64,000 nt of DNA. Source: Podospora comata (lineage: Eukaryota > Ascomycota > Sordariomycetes > Sordariales > Podosporaceae). Position numbers and translations under genes: made by a program. The stretch is from NCBI GenBank assembly GCA_017354895.1, contig CP071495.1, forward strand, positions 665,001 through 729,000. The letters run 5' to 3'. Shown piece after piece: positions 35,936-46,494 of this stretch (positions within the stretch are counted from its first letter, which is position 1; the number at the start of each line of letters is the position of its first letter). Under the pieces are notes generated by a model, which saw only the letters and a program-made list of their open reading frames with translations, searched no databases and was not told the origin of the DNA.

Positions 35936-37628
35936 ATGTTCCTGTTTGCCCTCGCAGTGGCAGCGGCTATTTGCGTGTTCCAGCTTGCTCACTCTCTCCA
36001 GAGAAAGAAATCTGTCCGACGGCGAAATGATGAAGAAGCAGCTCGGTTGGGATGCAGCCCCGCTCGCGTGATGCCCACCAAGGGGTTCTTGGGGTTCGGC
36101 CGGCTTGTTGAGAGTGTCAAGGCCACCAAGGCCGACAGAGGTCCCCAGTACGTCGTCGAGGCCATCGACCAGGAGATGGGCAAAGATGTGCACACCTGTG
36201 TGGTCCCGATTGCCGACTACGAGCTTATCGTGACCCGCGATCCCGCCAACGTCCAGGCCATGCTCGCCAGCAAGGCCCCCGACTGGGATGTTGGGGAGCA
36301 GAGAAATGCTAGTTGGAAACCGCTTTTTGGCTCCGGCGTCTTCACCAGTAGAGGCGAAGCCTGGAAGCACTCCCGTGCTCTGGTGCGACCTCAGTTCACC
36401 AAAGACCAGATCAACGACCTTGCTTTGATCGAGCGCCATGTCCAGCAGTTGTTCTCTGCCATTGACAGATCATACGGAGCCGGCGAGAAGGGATGGACCG
36501 CCAGTTTCGACCTGCAGCCCCTTTTTTACAACATGACCCTGGATATCACCACCGAGCTTATTTATGGGTACTCGGTTCATTCTCAGAACCCATCGGAGCG
36601 GGTTGAGTTGGCCGTTATCCCTGGGTATGAACCTCCCGACCGAGAGAATATCGGCACCCACATGGACGCCGGGAAGGCCTGGGTAGAGACACGAGGAGCC
36701 CTCTGGAAATACCGCTGGCTGCTGCCGACCAGGGAGTTCAACGCCCACTGCGCAGCTGTGCATAAATACGCCGAGTGGTTTGTGCAGTTGAGGCTCCAAC
36801 GCGGAGACAAGTATTTGGCCGGAATTCAGTCCGAGACTGGGCTCACCTCTCCGGGTCGCTACATCCTCTTAGATGAGCTTGCAAAGCTAACACAGGACCC
36901 CGTTGAGCTGCGCAGCCAGACACTCAACATCCTTACTGCCGGTCGAGACACCACGGCTTCCCTAATTGGATGGGTTTTCTACTTCCTGGCACGCCATCAG
37001 GATGTCTTCAACAAGCTGCGAGAGCAAATTCTACAACAGTTTGGTCCATACCACCCATCCCAACCGAGCGGCATCGAGTTCAAAGAGCTGCGAGACTCCA
37101 TCCCATACATCAACTCGGTCGTCAATGAGGCCCTTCGTATGGCGCCTGTCATCCCGCTCAATGAAAGAGTAGCCGTCCGGGACACGGTTTTGCCGCGGGG
37201 CGGCGGGGACGACGGCAACGACCCCATGTTTGTGCCGAAGGGAACGCAGGTCCTCATCCCAACTTACGCCATGACGAGGAGGGATGATATCTGGGGCCCT
37301 GACGTGAATCAATTCCGACCTGAAAGGTGGGAGGAGAATGGAGGCCGCAAATTCGGCTTCGAGTTCATTCCATTTGGCGGCGGTATCCGTCAGTGTTTGG
37401 GTCGTGAGTATTCGCCCCTCCCGTGGAGGTTGGCTCAGAAGAACCTGGACTGACAGAAAGACAGAACAATTTGCGCGAACGAAAACCGCATATGTTATTG
37501 TGAGATTACTGCAGCGATACGACAAGATCGAGAACGCGCAAGAGCCAGCCGATGCCCCTATGAGGTTCCACCATACCATCGAAAACAGAAGCGGGAGCGG
37601 TGTGCAGGTCAGGCTGCACGAGGCATGA
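35936..37628 (+). CDS. Cytochrome P450, CYP52-like (alkane/fatty-acid hydroxylase type)
   Basis: Two exons: 35936-37403 and 37465-37628, with a 61-nt intron (gtgagt...acag) splitting a Gln codon right after the heme Cys loop. The protein is 543 aa. The start at 35936 is the first ATG and begins a membrane anchor (MFLFALAVAAAICVFQLAHSL). P450 signatures: I-helix AGRDTT (335-340), ExxR EALR (398-401), FRPERW, and heme loop FIPFGGGIRQCLG with Cys487. NERVAVRDTVLPRGGG is the kind of segment seen in CYP52 and related families, which oxidise terminal carbons of alkanes and fatty acids at the ER with a reductase partner. Without splicing, the frame would stop 17 residues after the heme Cys, which supports the intron. 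The substrate is inferred only from family resemblance. Confidence 0.92.
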
Positions 37629-38087
37629 TTTTCATTGGCGTGTGTTTGTAGTATCGCTCTGCGAATAATTTATGGCGTCCTGGTTTTGAAGCATGTTGAT
37701 GATCAGGTTTGTGATAAGGCTGTTCGCCAAGACACCCAATACCACTCCAGGATTATTCTGAGTGAGGGTCAGGACGGCCGGTTCCGAGATTTCCAGACCT
37801 CAAACTCCACTGCAGCGCAAGAAAGTTTCAGGGCCAGGCAAATGAGGGCACCAATCGAGAGTCCTGAAGTATCGCAGAATTAATCCGATAAGGGAAAAGA
37901 AGCACCCCACATCGCACCATCCCAAGGCGTGCTATCCCGGCACGCCCGGCTTGATAAGACACCACCTCGGAATGTGTTGTCCAGATCCCCGCACAAACCA
38001 AGTTCAAGTCAAACTATTCTTTTCATGAACTTGACTTTCCCTTCCTTTGAATACATTCTTATCATCCGTTCCACATCAATACCGAAA
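37629..38087. other. Intergenic, promoter of the dehydrogenase gene
   Basis: Contains the P450 3' end and the 5' region of the next plus-strand gene. No other gene is supported. Confidence 0.4.
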
Positions 38088-39395
38088 ATGACAATCAACA
38101 AGACCCTGCGGGGTCACAAACTTTTGATGGTCATGCCCTGGGAACAGCCGGCCGAGTTCATTAAGAATCTCAAAGCTGAGTTTCCGGGCTTGCAAGTGGT
38201 CACCTATCGACAAACAGAATGGGACCAGACTTGGGCCCCGTTCCCTGACGAGGAATGGAAGGATGTCACCGTCCTCTTGACTTTTACGGTGTTGCCGACG
38301 CCGGAACAAGCCCCAAAGCTGGAATACGTCCAACTCATGAGGTAAGAATAGAATGATTGGCACAGGACCAGTACGAAGTACGTGGCATGGCTGATTAAAC
38401 CTCCCATTGATGAAGTGCTGGCGCCAACCATGTGTTGGATCTGCCAATCTTCAAGGACACCGAAGCCAAGTTTTGTACAGCCAATGGCGTTCACGGCCCC
38501 CAGATATCGGAATGGATCATTGGCACATATCTAACCTTTCAACATCGATGTGGGTGTTTTGCTTCGCCTCTTCCCTCCTAATACCTGATTTCATCTTCAA
38601 CACTGACCCATCTCTCCTCCCCAGTTCCCCAGTATCATGAAAAGCAGAAAGAAGGCCGATGGGATCGATCTGACTTGAACCTTATTGATGATGCCGTCCA
38701 GAAAACAATGTTGGTCTCCCCGTGCTGTTCCCTGCATGCTTTACCTTTACCGTTGGGCTCATCAAGATTAACACGCCGTCAGCGGAATTCTGGGCTATGG
38801 CTCAATAGGCCGTCAAACAGCCCGTCTAGCCACTGCCATGGGCATGAACGTCCATGCTTACACCCTCCATCCTCGCACTACACCCGCCTCGAAAAAAGAC
38901 CATTCTTGGACGCCCCTAGGGCTTGGAGACCCCGATGGGATCTACCCTTCCAAATGGTTCTCGGGCTCTTCGCGCGCAGACTTGCATGCTTTCCTGACCT
39001 CTGGGCTCGACCTGCTGGTTATCGCCACCCCCCTGACACCCAACACTCAACACCTACTCGCAGCGGCCGAGTTTGAGTTGCTGGCGGCCGACGGCAGGAA
39101 GGGAAGGACATTCGTTTCCAACATTGCCCGCGGACCTGTGGTCAACACACCAGATATCATTCACGCGCTGAAGGAAGGGTTGATCAAAGGTGCAGCTCTG
39201 GATGTGACTGACCCTGAACCTCTTCCAGATGGACACGAGCTCTGGAGCATGGAAAACGTCATCATCACTCCCCATGTATCTGGCGCATCGACACATTACA
39301 ATAAAAGAGTCCTGTCCATCTTGGAATACAACCTCAAGAGATTGAGCGAGGACACGGAACCGGTCAACAAAGTCAATAAGAGAGAGGGCTATTAG
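38088..39395 (+). CDS. D-isomer-specific 2-hydroxyacid dehydrogenase
   Basis: Four exons: 38088-38341, 38416-38549, 38625-38709 and 38783-39395, with introns of 74, 75 and 73 nt. All join in phase to a 361-aa protein. The third donor (at|gttggt) is weak, but the join recreates the dinucleotide-binding motif. The NAD(P)-binding motif is GILGYGSIGRQ (159-169). Catalytic residues in family positions are Arg274 in NIARGP, Glu303 in DPEPLPDGHELW and His322 in ITPHVSG. VIATPLTPNTQHLL is the usual hinge-side strand. The family reduces 2-keto acids such as glyoxylate, hydroxypyruvate or phenylpyruvate to D-2-hydroxy acids, in the cytosol in most fungi. The particular substrate is not readable. It lies downstream of the P450 on the same strand but has its own promoter space of 459 bp. 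Confidence 0.88.
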
Positions 39396-39636
39396 AAGAC
39401 ACGTTGAAAGGACAAACAAATACCTCGTATTGTTGGATAGGGTGAATTGACTAATGCGGCGGATGCTAAAAAAACAGGAACTTATCTCCCAATCGAAGAG
39501 TATGCATTCAATGGCGTGTATCAACCTCTTCCGGCCAAGCTCTAAAGGAGTAACGAGAAACCGACTGTGGATGCTACATCAGTACCCACATTCCATATAG
39601 AATTAAATATTAAATCTACCGAACCTCAACTAGCCA

Positions 39637-40853
39637 TCATAGCAGAGAAGTCGGCCTTCTGATTCCCAGATCATCACCATCGTCCTCGTGGTCTGTAATG
39701 TCGAGATCAATATCGCCAAAGTCTGGAATCTCCAAGATGTCTGGTGTTGCCAGCTCGTGTCGGTTGCCGATTGTTTCTGGCATCGGGGAGGGCATTTCGT
39801 GCACAGCTGTGGAACTATCGGCTTCGTGGATTGACGTGAACGGGTGTGTGGGCGGTTTCGTCAGCCCCTTCTCTCGAAAGATCAGAGTTGATGTATTGTG
39901 TACCGCGGTGCCAGGAGTCGGAAGAGGAGGAGGGGCAAGAAATGATTTGGACGAAAAGAGCGGCGGAATGGCTGATTTTTCCGTGGTCATCAACCGTTTC
40001 TCTTCACGGCGTTTCCATGCTCGATGACCCAGCCATGCGAGGACGAGGAGAACAGCCAGCCCGGCAAGGACGCCGCCAACAATTGCGATAATGACACCGG
40101 TGGATGGCCGTCCCCCTCCGACAACTGTTCCGTCAGAACTGTCCGAGCTGTCCGATCCTGGAGGCAACGATGTTGGGTTCGGAAGGGGCGACCCATACTC
40201 ATCGGTCGGAGTTGCTGTGTTGGAGGGATCGGTCAAGTTTGCCCCACCTGTCGAGCCTGCTACTGCCTGGAAGAACTTCTTGCTTGAAGCTTGTAACGGC
40301 GACGTCCCTGATCCGCCGAGAGATTCCAGCCCATTATGACGCCCACCTCCTTCGTCATCGCCATTCCCCCCATTGTCCCCGCTTCCTTTGTCATGACTTG
40401 TTTCGCTTCCAGTGCCTCCCTTGCCGCCAGTATTGCCCTCGTCGCCATGCTCCCTACTGCTTCCACCGCCGCTTTGACTTGTCCCGCTTCTACTATCACC
40501 ACCGCGCCCGCTTCCACTACCGCTACCGCTATCGCTCCCGCTTCCACCACTGCTCCCACTCCCACTCCCACTCCCACTGCCGCCGCCGTTGCTACCGCCG
40601 CCTCCGGTGCTGGTTCCGCTTCCACTCCCGCTTCCTGTCCCGCCCCCCGAGCCGTTACCACCCCCCGTCGAGGTGCCTGTGCTCGGAGGTGGGTCCCGCC
40701 GAACACATCTCCTCTTGATGCGTGGTTCTTCATGAAACCCCCACAACCCCTTCCGCGCGATGGATATCGTGTTACCCATCTCTGTGTCTCTTTTCCAACC
40801 AGAAGTGTTATGCAGCAAAATAAAAGAAAGGCAGCGAATGCTAAACGGCGCAA
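39637..40853 (-). CDS. Gly/Ser-rich single-pass membrane protein
   Basis: I propose two exons: 40776-40853 and 39637-40713, with a 62-nt intron (gtaaca...aag). This attaches a signal peptide (MRRLAFAAFLLFCCITLLVG) to the main frame and gives 384 aa. Without the intron the main frame has an ATG at 40818 but no signal peptide. After RRCVRR, a possible Kex2 site, comes a low-complexity Gly/Ser-rich ectodomain of about 140 residues, then a Ser/Pro/Thr stalk. One transmembrane helix follows (GVIIAIVGGVLAGLAVLLVLAWLGH) with a basic stop-transfer WKRREEKR. The cytosolic tail of about 120 residues ends in an acidic segment (DIDLDITDHEDDGDDLG). This layout is like fungal cell-wall sensors or mucin-type proteins, but no WSC or other domain is present. 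Function unknown. Confidence 0.72.
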
Positions 40854-41799
40854 AATTGAAAGAGTGTAATCAGTGCTTCACACTGGGAGCCTTCAAGAAA
40901 TTATGGCCTCGTGTGGGTGGCCGTCCCATGTAGAATGGTGGTCGTTGATAGTCGCACCAAAGACGATGGCGAGGTGTAACCGAGCACAAAAGAGAAAGGA
41001 AAGAGGGAAACGCCACGAGGAGGCAAGACGGGAGAAAAAGAGAAGGCGGAGGAGGTCGGGGAATGTTCTCCTGGTACGGCGCAGCAGACCACCCATGCCA
41101 CCACAACAACTTTGCCCGGTTTTTGGTGTCGACTGTCGATATTGAGGCACTAAGCCCATCCACTTCCAGGAACCCTACTCACCTGTGCCTCGAGGACCTG
41201 GACAGGATGCCCGTGGCATCACCCCGCAGTGCGTCTGACAATCTCGTGACTCAAAGGTGCACGGATCGTGGATGATGGGCGGGTGTTGGCTCCGGCGAGA
41301 ACGAGATTATGATTGAGGCACAGGATGCAGGTTAGGTGCAGGTAGATGGGTTGATCATGGTGCCAACAGCAAGTCACCGTCACCTGGGGGCCAGGGGTTG
41401 AGGAGTTGGCATGATCCCGCATGCGGGTGCTCATCTTGTTTGTTGGTGCAGTTGATGGGGAACGCGGCGAACGGAGGCGTGGCATATCACTTCGAGCTTT
41501 GAATTGCAGATGCACGACACCTATTTACTGTCATTCCTCATCTGTTGACGAAATAATACGCTGAAATGTTTTACTATATGGGTTGTGTTCCAATGATTTT
41601 GATGATGTACTCGAACTCCTCACCCTTACGCGAGTACTCACTTATAGATAGACGGGCGGTGACAACAAAAATGACATCGCTGAGTGCAACTGTGTGAGAA
41701 ATGAATAGATGAATAAAAACAGAAAGCGTCGGACTTTGACCATGACAAGAAAACTGGTGGCACTGGAGATAGTGTGTAGAAAAAGTGCAAAAGATATGT
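40854..41799. other. Intergenic, no gene seen
   Basis: Overlapping short frames on both strands have no recognisable content. It includes a purine-rich run near 40.98-41.06 kb (aaagagaaaggaaagaggg and similar), probably in the promoter or leader of the minus-strand membrane protein gene. Confidence 0.4.
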
Positions 41800-41881
41800 C
41801 GACGTGGGCCTGATTCGAACAGACGCTCCCGAAGGAACAAGATTTCTAGTCTTGCGCATTAGACCACTCTGCCACCACGCC
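41800..41881 (-). tRNA. tRNA-Ser(AGA)
   Basis: The minus strand folds as a class II tRNA. The acceptor is ggcgtgg with ccacgtc, and the discriminator is G. The D-arm contains tggcagagtggtctaatgcg. The anticodon stem-loop caaga-ctagaaa-tcttg gives anticodon AGA. A long variable arm (ttccttcgggagc) follows, and the T-arm is gtctg-ttcgaat-caggc. The length is 82 nt with no intron. The long variable arm and G73 confirm serine. Confidence 0.95.
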
Positions 41882-42728
41882 TTATCGATGCGGAAACGAA
41901 TTTATACTATTTGTACAAATCTATCACCGCTCAAATGACAGGGTTGTCAGGCCCGGGGACTTGAAAGAGAGCTCTAAAAAGAAACGAACCGGACAATCAA
42001 CCTTAGGGATGGGTATCCCACGCCATTGCGTGCTGTTGAGCTGGTGAGGTGATTCTGGAGGGAAGACCCCGCACCGCACATCAAGGCCAACGCTCCCTTG
42101 ATGATAGACAGCGTTGCATGATGCACGGCGACACGTGGGCGAGGATGATAACCGTAAAGACCCGGGCCGAATGTGGTGATGGGGGGAATTCTTCCACCAA
42201 AACTTCCAGAAGAGATGCAGGTGCTGCATGACGTTTTGGCTAATTGCGGACCCCCAATCCGAGCTCGAAGCGGAAAGACCCAAATCGGCGAAATTGAATC
42301 TGCCGGCAGTCACCGCCAGCCCAGTCCAAAGACGGCGCGCCAAGAGATTGCCATGTGGAGGAGGCAGGGGAACCAGCGCCAAAGTGGAGCATGGGGTTGC
42401 CCGCTGCAGCGCTGAGTGGACAGCCCTGCAGGGTCGCAGCAGCGGTCAGTGCAGACACCGGCAGTACAGACGCTTTTCTTCCCATCTTCCAGTTCCATGA
42501 GGTGCTCAGGTTGTTGATCAGCCTGTTTGACAAGGAAGTCTCTCTCCCCGTTTGCACCCAGGCAACCGCGTCTCGACCCTTATTTTCTTTCTCTTTTCCT
42601 CTTCATGTCCGCTATCCAAAGCGCGATTCTCGCTTTATGAGGACTCCCTCGCAACCACTCACAGTAGCAAGCAAAGAAGGTCCTTTCGGGTGGCACCACG
42701 CGGCTCAACTTACAGTAGACGTGCAACC
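41882..42728. promoter_or_regulatory. Intergenic, 5' region of the F-box/ankyrin gene
   Basis: Contains the upstream region of the gene starting at 42729. The frame continues upstream to 42552 without an ATG, so it is probably transcribed leader. A pyrimidine-rich stretch (ttattttctttctcttttcctctt, given here only as its location at about 42.58-42.60 kb) is typical of fungal promoters near transcription start. No other gene is seen. Confidence 0.4.
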
Positions 42729-45578
42729 ATGGCGCCGGCTTCCCTGTCCGCGCTTCCGAATGAGCTCCTGGAGTTCATCATCGAGGACCTCGACCGCCTC
42801 AAGGACATTGCAGCCCTTGCGCGCACCGACAAGCGGCTCTATGATGCGGCAAACTCCTATCTCTACCGGCGCGCCGCCGAGCGTGGTGATGCATGGCCGC
42901 TGGCCTGGGCCGCGCAGTGCGGCATGGTCAAGACGCTTAAAATGGCACTCGCCGTCGGTCTCGATCCAAACATCCAGCTTGTTGATCAACTTCCGTCCAG
43001 TGAATGGCAAAAGGCCACTGCCACGGCCAAGAGTGCTGCCCTGGGGAATGCCGACGACTGTGTGTGGGAATCTGACAACGAGTGCGAGTCCAATGCCGTG
43101 GTGGAGTGGTCCCTCGACGCCGAAGAGAGCGACCATGCCACCACCCTCGATACCAATCAGCCTTCCAGCAGCATTGGAGCCTCGGACCATTGGGGCCACG
43201 CCGAGGATTCCGAGTCGGATAGCGAGAGTGATGTGTTGATGGACGATATGATGTCTTCCGACACCGACGATTCCACCTCGAGCTTCGACGGCCACTACGG
43301 AGCAGGTCTTGGCCCGAGGATTCCCACCCGGAGCCCCGGCACCGTGACCCGTCGGTTTCATCCCATCCACCTTGCCGTCAGAGGTGGTCACACGGAGATC
43401 GTCCAGATTTTGCTCGATCATGGAGTGTCGGTCATCGCCTGCTCAGAAAACTTCTGCGGCTGCACCCACCTATATGGTGTCCTCAACGCGCTAGAGTCAC
43501 CCGAGAATTCGCACGTCCCTCATTGGTCACCCCTACACATCGCCATTTGCCATTCCCGCTCAGATGTGGCCCAACTTTTGCTGTCTCGCGGGGCAACTCC
43601 CGCCATGGACCTGTGGAATCCCCATGGTGAGCATCGGGGCCTCGAGGATGGCGCCACAGCTCTGCATCATGCAGCCGCCATGGGCCTGACAGACGTCGTC
43701 CGGTACCTTGTGGACAATAAGATCCAGACCAACGTGGATGTCAAGGACAACAAGACGCTAACACCCTTGTATCATGCCTACGCCAATGGCCGGTTCGACT
43801 CCACGCTGCCGCTTCTCCTGGAGCTTGGCGCAAACATCAACGTCGAAACCAAGATGTACATCCCGTACACCACCATCACGCCTTTGGGTGAGGCCTGTCG
43901 ACTTGGCGCTTTTGAGGATGTTGACAAGATGGCCGAGCTAGGAGCGGATGTCAATCGTGGCTTCATACTCACCACTAACGGCGGTGGCTTGTCGCCGCTT
44001 CACATGTGCAGCATGCCGTCGGCTCAACCGGCAGGCCAGAGTCCTCTCGATATTTGCGAGGACGAACGGGCGATTCCCCGGATGAGAACAATGCAATCTC
44101 TGGTCTCTAAGGGCGCCGTAGTGGATGCCAAGGACTGTTACGGGGACACGCCGCTCATGGCCGCTGCCCAGCACTGCAACGTCCCTGCCGTCAAGGCCCT
44201 CATCAAAGCAGGTGCCGATGTCCACGCACGAAACGCCATGGGCCGAACCGCTCTGATGCAGGCCATCGTGGGTCCTTCGAACAAGGCAATGGCTCCGGCC
44301 AAGGTGAATCACAATGCCCTGGCTCAGACCATGCGAGCACTGCTCCACGCCGGCGCTCGCATCGACGAAACCGACCTAGATGGAAGCTCAATGCTGCATC
44401 TTCCTTTTAGACGACAGAAATCGTACGATGAGCTCCAACTATTCACCCTGCGCTTCTTTCTCAACCTTCCGGGGATCGAGAAGCTCTTTTCCATCACCGA
44501 CAACCGAGGCTGGACGCCGTTCGTGAACGCATTCATGACGCCCAACATTGCTGCCTGCGATATTTTTGTGCGCAAGGGATGTCTCCGCAGCGGCCTCGAG
44601 CCTGATATTCTCAAGGATCTGTTTCGATATGCTGTTAAGGATGCCCCGATGGCTTCCATGGACGGTCTGCTCGAGATTGTTTTGGATCTCGATACAGACA
44701 GGCTGTTGACTTCAGATCCGTCCTTATTCATGACCATGTTTAACCAGGCAAACCAACGTGCCACTCGAGCACTGGAGACAATTGCGCGACGCGGACTTCC
44801 TCAATTCACCCCTGTCGATTCCACACGTGTCCTGTGCCACGCACTGCGGACGATGGAGCTGTCGGTCGCTTACTCCCTGATCGATGCCGGCGCCAGCGTC
44901 AACACTCCCGACGAATCGGGCGACTATCCATTAGCCTTGTTTGTCAAGAACGCCATCATGCAGTCTCCAGCTTTGGCCATGCCGTCGGCTGAGCAGCTTC
45001 TGCTCGCTTTTCTTCATCACGACGCCAATTTCCATCTGCCCATTCGCCCCGGTTCGTCTGAGAGGATCTTGAACCGAGTCATCGCCTTGGAGGCAGAAGA
45101 GGCGCTGACATTAATATTCAAGATTCAGCCCCTTTCAAACGACCCACGTGCTGCCAACGGCTTTTACCTGCATGGCGCCCTTTCCCTTGCGGCCGGCCAA
45201 CGTCTGTGCAACGAGAAGGTCATTGATCTCATCCTCGCAGCGCGCCCAGACTTGACCGAAGTAAACCGGGCAGGAGATACACCCTTGTCTGTCCTCCTGA
45301 AAAGTCTTTGCCGGGAACGACGGTGGACATGGAAATATCACCGCTTTATCAGGGCTTTGACGAGCCCTGGCTTGGACATCAATCGTCAAAACATTGATCG
45401 CAAGTCTATTGTAGATTACCTTGAGGATCTCATGCACCCAAAAAATGGAGGTGCTGGTCAAACCACTTTCTTGACGCGTCGGCTTCGCCTGGTTGACCTT
45501 GAGGGAGGCGGCAAAGCGCTCAAGTTCCTGCCTCGTCCACAGAAGAGGATTAGACCGAGAAACATTGTGGACTCTTGA
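42729..45578 (+). CDS. F-box and ankyrin-repeat protein, 949 aa
   Basis: One continuous frame of 949 codons. ATG 42729 is chosen because it is the first ATG in frame and is directly followed by the F-box (residues 4-45, LSALPNELLEFIIEDLDRLKDIAALARTDK in part). An acidic Ser-rich segment (about 130-200, SESDSESDVLMDDMMSSD) separates it from a long ankyrin array. The repeats include PIHLAVRGGHTEIVQILLDHG, SPLHIAICHSRSDVAQLLLSRG, TALHHAAAMGLTDVVRYLVD, TPLMAAAQHCNVPAVKALIKAG and TALMQAIV. The C-terminal 350 residues are degenerate helical repeats. Such proteins may act as adaptors for SCF ubiquitin ligases, with ankyrin repeats binding the target. Targets are unknown. Composition and codon use are like neighbouring genes. 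Confidence 0.9.
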   Translation: MAPASLSALPNELLEFIIEDLDRLKDIAALARTDKRLYDAANSYLYRRAAERGDAWPLAWAAQCGMVKTLKMALAVGLDPNIQLVDQLPSSEWQKATATAKSAALGNADDCVWESDNECESNAVVEWSLDAEESDHATTLDTNQPSSSIGASDHWGHAEDSESDSESDVLMDDMMSSDTDDSTSSFDGHYGAGLGPRIPTRSPGTVTRRFHPIHLAVRGGHTEIVQILLDHGVSVIACSENFCGCTHLYGVLNALESPENSHVPHWSPLHIAICHSRSDVAQLLLSRGATPAMDLWNPHGEHRGLEDGATALHHAAAMGLTDVVRYLVDNKIQTNVDVKDNKTLTPLYHAYANGRFDSTLPLLLELGANINVETKMYIPYTTITPLGEACRLGAFEDVDKMAELGADVNRGFILTTNGGGLSPLHMCSMPSAQPAGQSPLDICEDERAIPRMRTMQSLVSKGAVVDAKDCYGDTPLMAAAQHCNVPAVKALIKAGADVHARNAMGRTALMQAIVGPSNKAMAPAKVNHNALAQTMRALLHAGARIDETDLDGSSMLHLPFRRQKSYDELQLFTLRFFLNLPGIEKLFSITDNRGWTPFVNAFMTPNIAACDIFVRKGCLRSGLEPDILKDLFRYAVKDAPMASMDGLLEIVLDLDTDRLLTSDPSLFMTMFNQANQRATRALETIARRGLPQFTPVDSTRVLCHALRTMELSVAYSLIDAGASVNTPDESGDYPLALFVKNAIMQSPALAMPSAEQLLLAFLHHDANFHLPIRPGSSERILNRVIALEAEEALTLIFKIQPLSNDPRAANGFYLHGALSLAAGQRLCNEKVIDLILAARPDLTEVNRAGDTPLSVLLKSLCRERRWTWKYHRFIRALTSPGLDINRQNIDRKSIVDYLEDLMHPKNGGAGQTTFLTRRLRLVDLEGGGKALKFLPRPQKRIRPRNIVDS

Positions 45579-45874
45579 GGGCACCTGCCCGCTCTCCAAC
45601 TCCGGCTTGGCAATTGCTGACCTGAGGAATAGGAAAGACCATTCTTCCCTCGTTCGTATCGGGACGCTGGGCTTGTTTTCGTTCTTTCCTGCATCTATAA
45701 CACTCGACCGCAACCTTCCGTAGGATAGCGATCTGTCAGTTGACAGCAGGACCAACGAGTCGGTACCTGTATCGTCAGACCTCTCTGTCCTTTTTGTCAG
45801 TGGAACATGCATCTTCAATAATCCGTATTGGCCAACGCCACCCATAGTGCAACGCCGACAACTCCCTTGCCTTG

Positions 45875-46494
45875 ATGGGCGACACGCGGCTCAAGATGGT
45901 AGGGGGCGCCACAACTTCGTCGTCCAGTACCCTCGACAGACCAAATTTGAGCCGCCTCACACGACGCTCGCATTCTCAGAGATCCTCAGACCCAGGCGAT
46001 TTACCTCATGTGTCTTCTTTGCCCAGCAACCCGCTGGATGTGATGGAACAGGGGTACATGGCGGATGACCATCACAATTCTCGACATGCGCAAGAAAAGG
46101 GATCGGAGAAGATATCCTACCGAAGAAGTGCTATCACGTTTATCAGGACTAGGTGCGAGCTAATTAATCCTTACTGGTTGCTTTGTCTTGGTTCTAACTT
46201 TGTTTGCGATGCAGCTGGGCTTCTTTTGTATCGTTTTCGAAATGGGCAGTACGAATATTGCTAGGACAAAATCCGGCGTGGAACAGTGCGATCATGGTTC
46301 TAGCGACATACTTGGGCATCCTGGTGGCCATCTCTAGCATCTTTGGATGGCCGGTGCTGCCCTTGATACGCATCCGAGGGCGACAGGGGTCGTCCGTAAT
46401 ACCGTTTGGAGGGGGGAGTCTCAGTCGCGCTCGCCCATGTCATACAACCACCATCAACAACTATTCTCCGACTACTATCAACAACTACGTCTAA
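45875..46494 (+). CDS. Small membrane protein with duplicated TTINNY C-terminus
   Basis: Two exons, 45875-46152 and 46215-46494, with a 62-nt intron (gtgcga...gcag) joining in phase (Ser codon AG|C), give 185 aa. The N-terminal 80 residues are polar and Ser/Arg-rich. A semi-hydrophobic helix (TSWASFVSFSKWAVRILLG) and a clear transmembrane segment (SAIMVLATYLGILVAISSIFGW) follow. A short basic loop with a Gly-rich patch (IPFGGGSLSRAR) leads to a C-terminus ending TTTINNYSPTTINNYV, an exact duplication of TTINNY. No family recognised. Short repeated Asn/Tyr/Thr motifs at protein ends occur in some amyloid-type signalling tails, but this is only a resemblance. The gene follows the F-box/ankyrin gene by 296 bp. 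Confidence 0.6.

Noticed and set aside
40260-40853. 197-codon frame with Ala/Val/Gly repeats on the minus strand
   Set aside because: Only its first 26 codons (signal peptide) fit, as exon 1 of the membrane protein. The rest is a shifted reading of the Gly/Ser-rich exon.
42705-43421. 238-codon minus-strand frame
   Set aside because: Antisense shadow of the F-box/ankyrin gene.
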